Source: Entomortierella parvispora (Eukaryota > Mortierellomycota > Mortierellomycetes > Mortierellales > Mortierellaceae). Taken from it: 64,000 nucleotides of DNA. The notes under the pieces are model-generated. The model made no database searches and had not been told where the DNA came from. It worked only from the letters and a program-made list of their open reading frames with translations. The DNA is taken from NCBI GenBank assembly GCA_963573315.1, contig OY752149.1, forward strand, positions 2,108,001 through 2,172,000. The letters run 5' to 3'. The position numbers were made by a program, and so were the translations under genes. Shown piece by piece: positions 63,174 to 64,000 of the stretch. The stretch's first letter is position 1; each line of letters starts with the position of its first letter.

Positions 63174-64000
63174 ATATCGAAACGTTTCTGCCAGCATGTG
63201 CATTCTGTGTTTTTTTATGCAGAAGTAAAAAAGATCTCGGATTGAGCATGTCACCAAAAAAAAACATTATCCAATATGACAGGGATGTAGATTTGACGCA
63301 ACAGCAAGGAGGTGTGGAGGTGTGTTTGTTTTCAGTTGGGACAAGGTCCACATGATGTAATCGCAACAAACGGAGGACCGCCACAACGGTTCACAGGTTT
63401 CGGGCTGGGACAGACCACTTTACAATATTATTGTACTTTCGAGAAATAAGGGAGGGATGTATATGGGGATAGATTACCAGCATCCTGTATATGGAACAAG
63501 GGATAGAAAAAGAAAGGGGAGAGGGCTTTCCAGTGGAGGATGCAAAGAGGTGGTTTCCGCTACGTGCCCGAACAGCAGCGGCGAGTGTGAAAGAGATGAC
63601 ATTGGACAACACAGTGGTCATTACAGCGCTGTAGAGAGCACAGCGCGTGTCAGGGAGGTGTAGTTCATGGAAGTGGCGGCAAAGGCATGTTTGTGCGGAT
63701 ATGAAGGAAGAGGCAGAGGTGACCATAGCATGGCCGTCCTATTCTGGACAACAAGGAAGCGACTCTGTCCTAGTCCTGTTTCCGCCCAGTTGTCCCCTTG
63801 CTGGGTTGATTCAACATTGGCCATTCGACATTGAGTGCAATGCCTCTTCCTTTGCTTTACGTCTTTTTTTCGCCTCCCTTGTCTGCACCTACCCCCCATT
63901 TTCCAGTAAACGCTGTCCAACGGCATCATGCCTATCTCCAGCGTGTTCCGGCAATCTTTCCCAAACCCCTTCCATGGCCCGTCACAGAAGAAACGCCCCC
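63174..64000. other. 3' flank of eL42, no further gene seen
   Basis: I see no open frame with coding character on either strand. A-runs at 63257-63266 and T-runs are scattered. A neighbouring gene may begin beyond the window end. Confidence 0.5.

Noticed and set aside
1-64000. CRISPR arrays, operons, ribosome binding sites or bacterial insertion sequences
   Set aside because: Introns, polyadenylation signals and gene families are eukaryotic throughout; the only tandem arrays lack the repeat-spacer pattern.

Overview
The window looks like nuclear DNA of an early-diverging fungus, most likely Mucoromycota/Mortierellomycotina. Genes are split by short GT-AG introns, proteins carry long Gln-, Ser- and Pro-rich stretches, intergenic DNA is rich in poly-T/poly-A and purine tracts, and there is a chromodomain Ty3/gypsy retroelement. 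Two genes, a FANCD2 homologue and a GLTSCR1/BICRA-type subunit, are usually missing from Ascomycota and Basidiomycota as far as I know, which points the same way. The lineage call is inference; no marker gene was compared with a database.

Layout. 1-3175 is a rearranged LTR retrotransposon: an inverted LTR piece, a 5'-truncated pol reading frame, a complete 452-bp LTR and two more inverted LTR pieces. 3176-6001 is repeat-bearing DNA with one possible small orphan gene. 6002-10035 (-) is an M1 aminopeptidase with a Q-rich tail, facing 10871-13625 (+), the BICRA-like protein, across an 835-bp promoter. 13943-15000 holds a small acidic orphan protein and a decayed gene with a NucA/NucB-nuclease-like motif. 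Then come four genes on the minus strand: a glyoxal oxidase (15286-17476), a Pro-rich protein (17755-18948), an oligopeptidase B with extensions at both ends (19150-22850), and an Mdm1/SNX13-type PXA-RGS-PX tether (23414-29408). An unknown protein (29643-32610, -), whose first intron is filled by a 216-bp tandem repeat, shares a 155-bp promoter with FANCD2 (32766-39157, +). FANCD2 converges within 20 bp on a Gln/Glu-rich repeat protein (39178-41583, -).

A tRNA-Glu(CUC) sits in the next divergent promoter, followed by a membrane-anchored UMP/CMP kinase (41924-43056, +), a ChaC gamma-glutamylcyclotransferase (43272-44403, +), the NatC subunit NAA35 (44440-48197, -) and an NDT80/PhoG-family transcription factor (48466-52231, -) with a 4.7-kb gene-free upstream region. 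The window closes with a coiled-coil protein (56892-60028, -), the tRNA-His guanylyltransferase THG1 (60677-61885, +) and ribosomal protein eL42 (62022-63173, +).

These are mostly unrelated housekeeping genes and I see no operon-like unit. The most coherent signal is regulatory: every TCACGTG motif I found lies within about 215 bp upstream of a start codon, in front of seven or eight different genes. For several genes I worked out intron phase by hand; spliced lengths divisible by three support BICRA-like (873 codons), glyoxal oxidase (705), the Q/E-rich gene (746), UMP/CMP kinase (304), ChaC (222), THG1 (342) and eL42 (107), each count including the stop codon.
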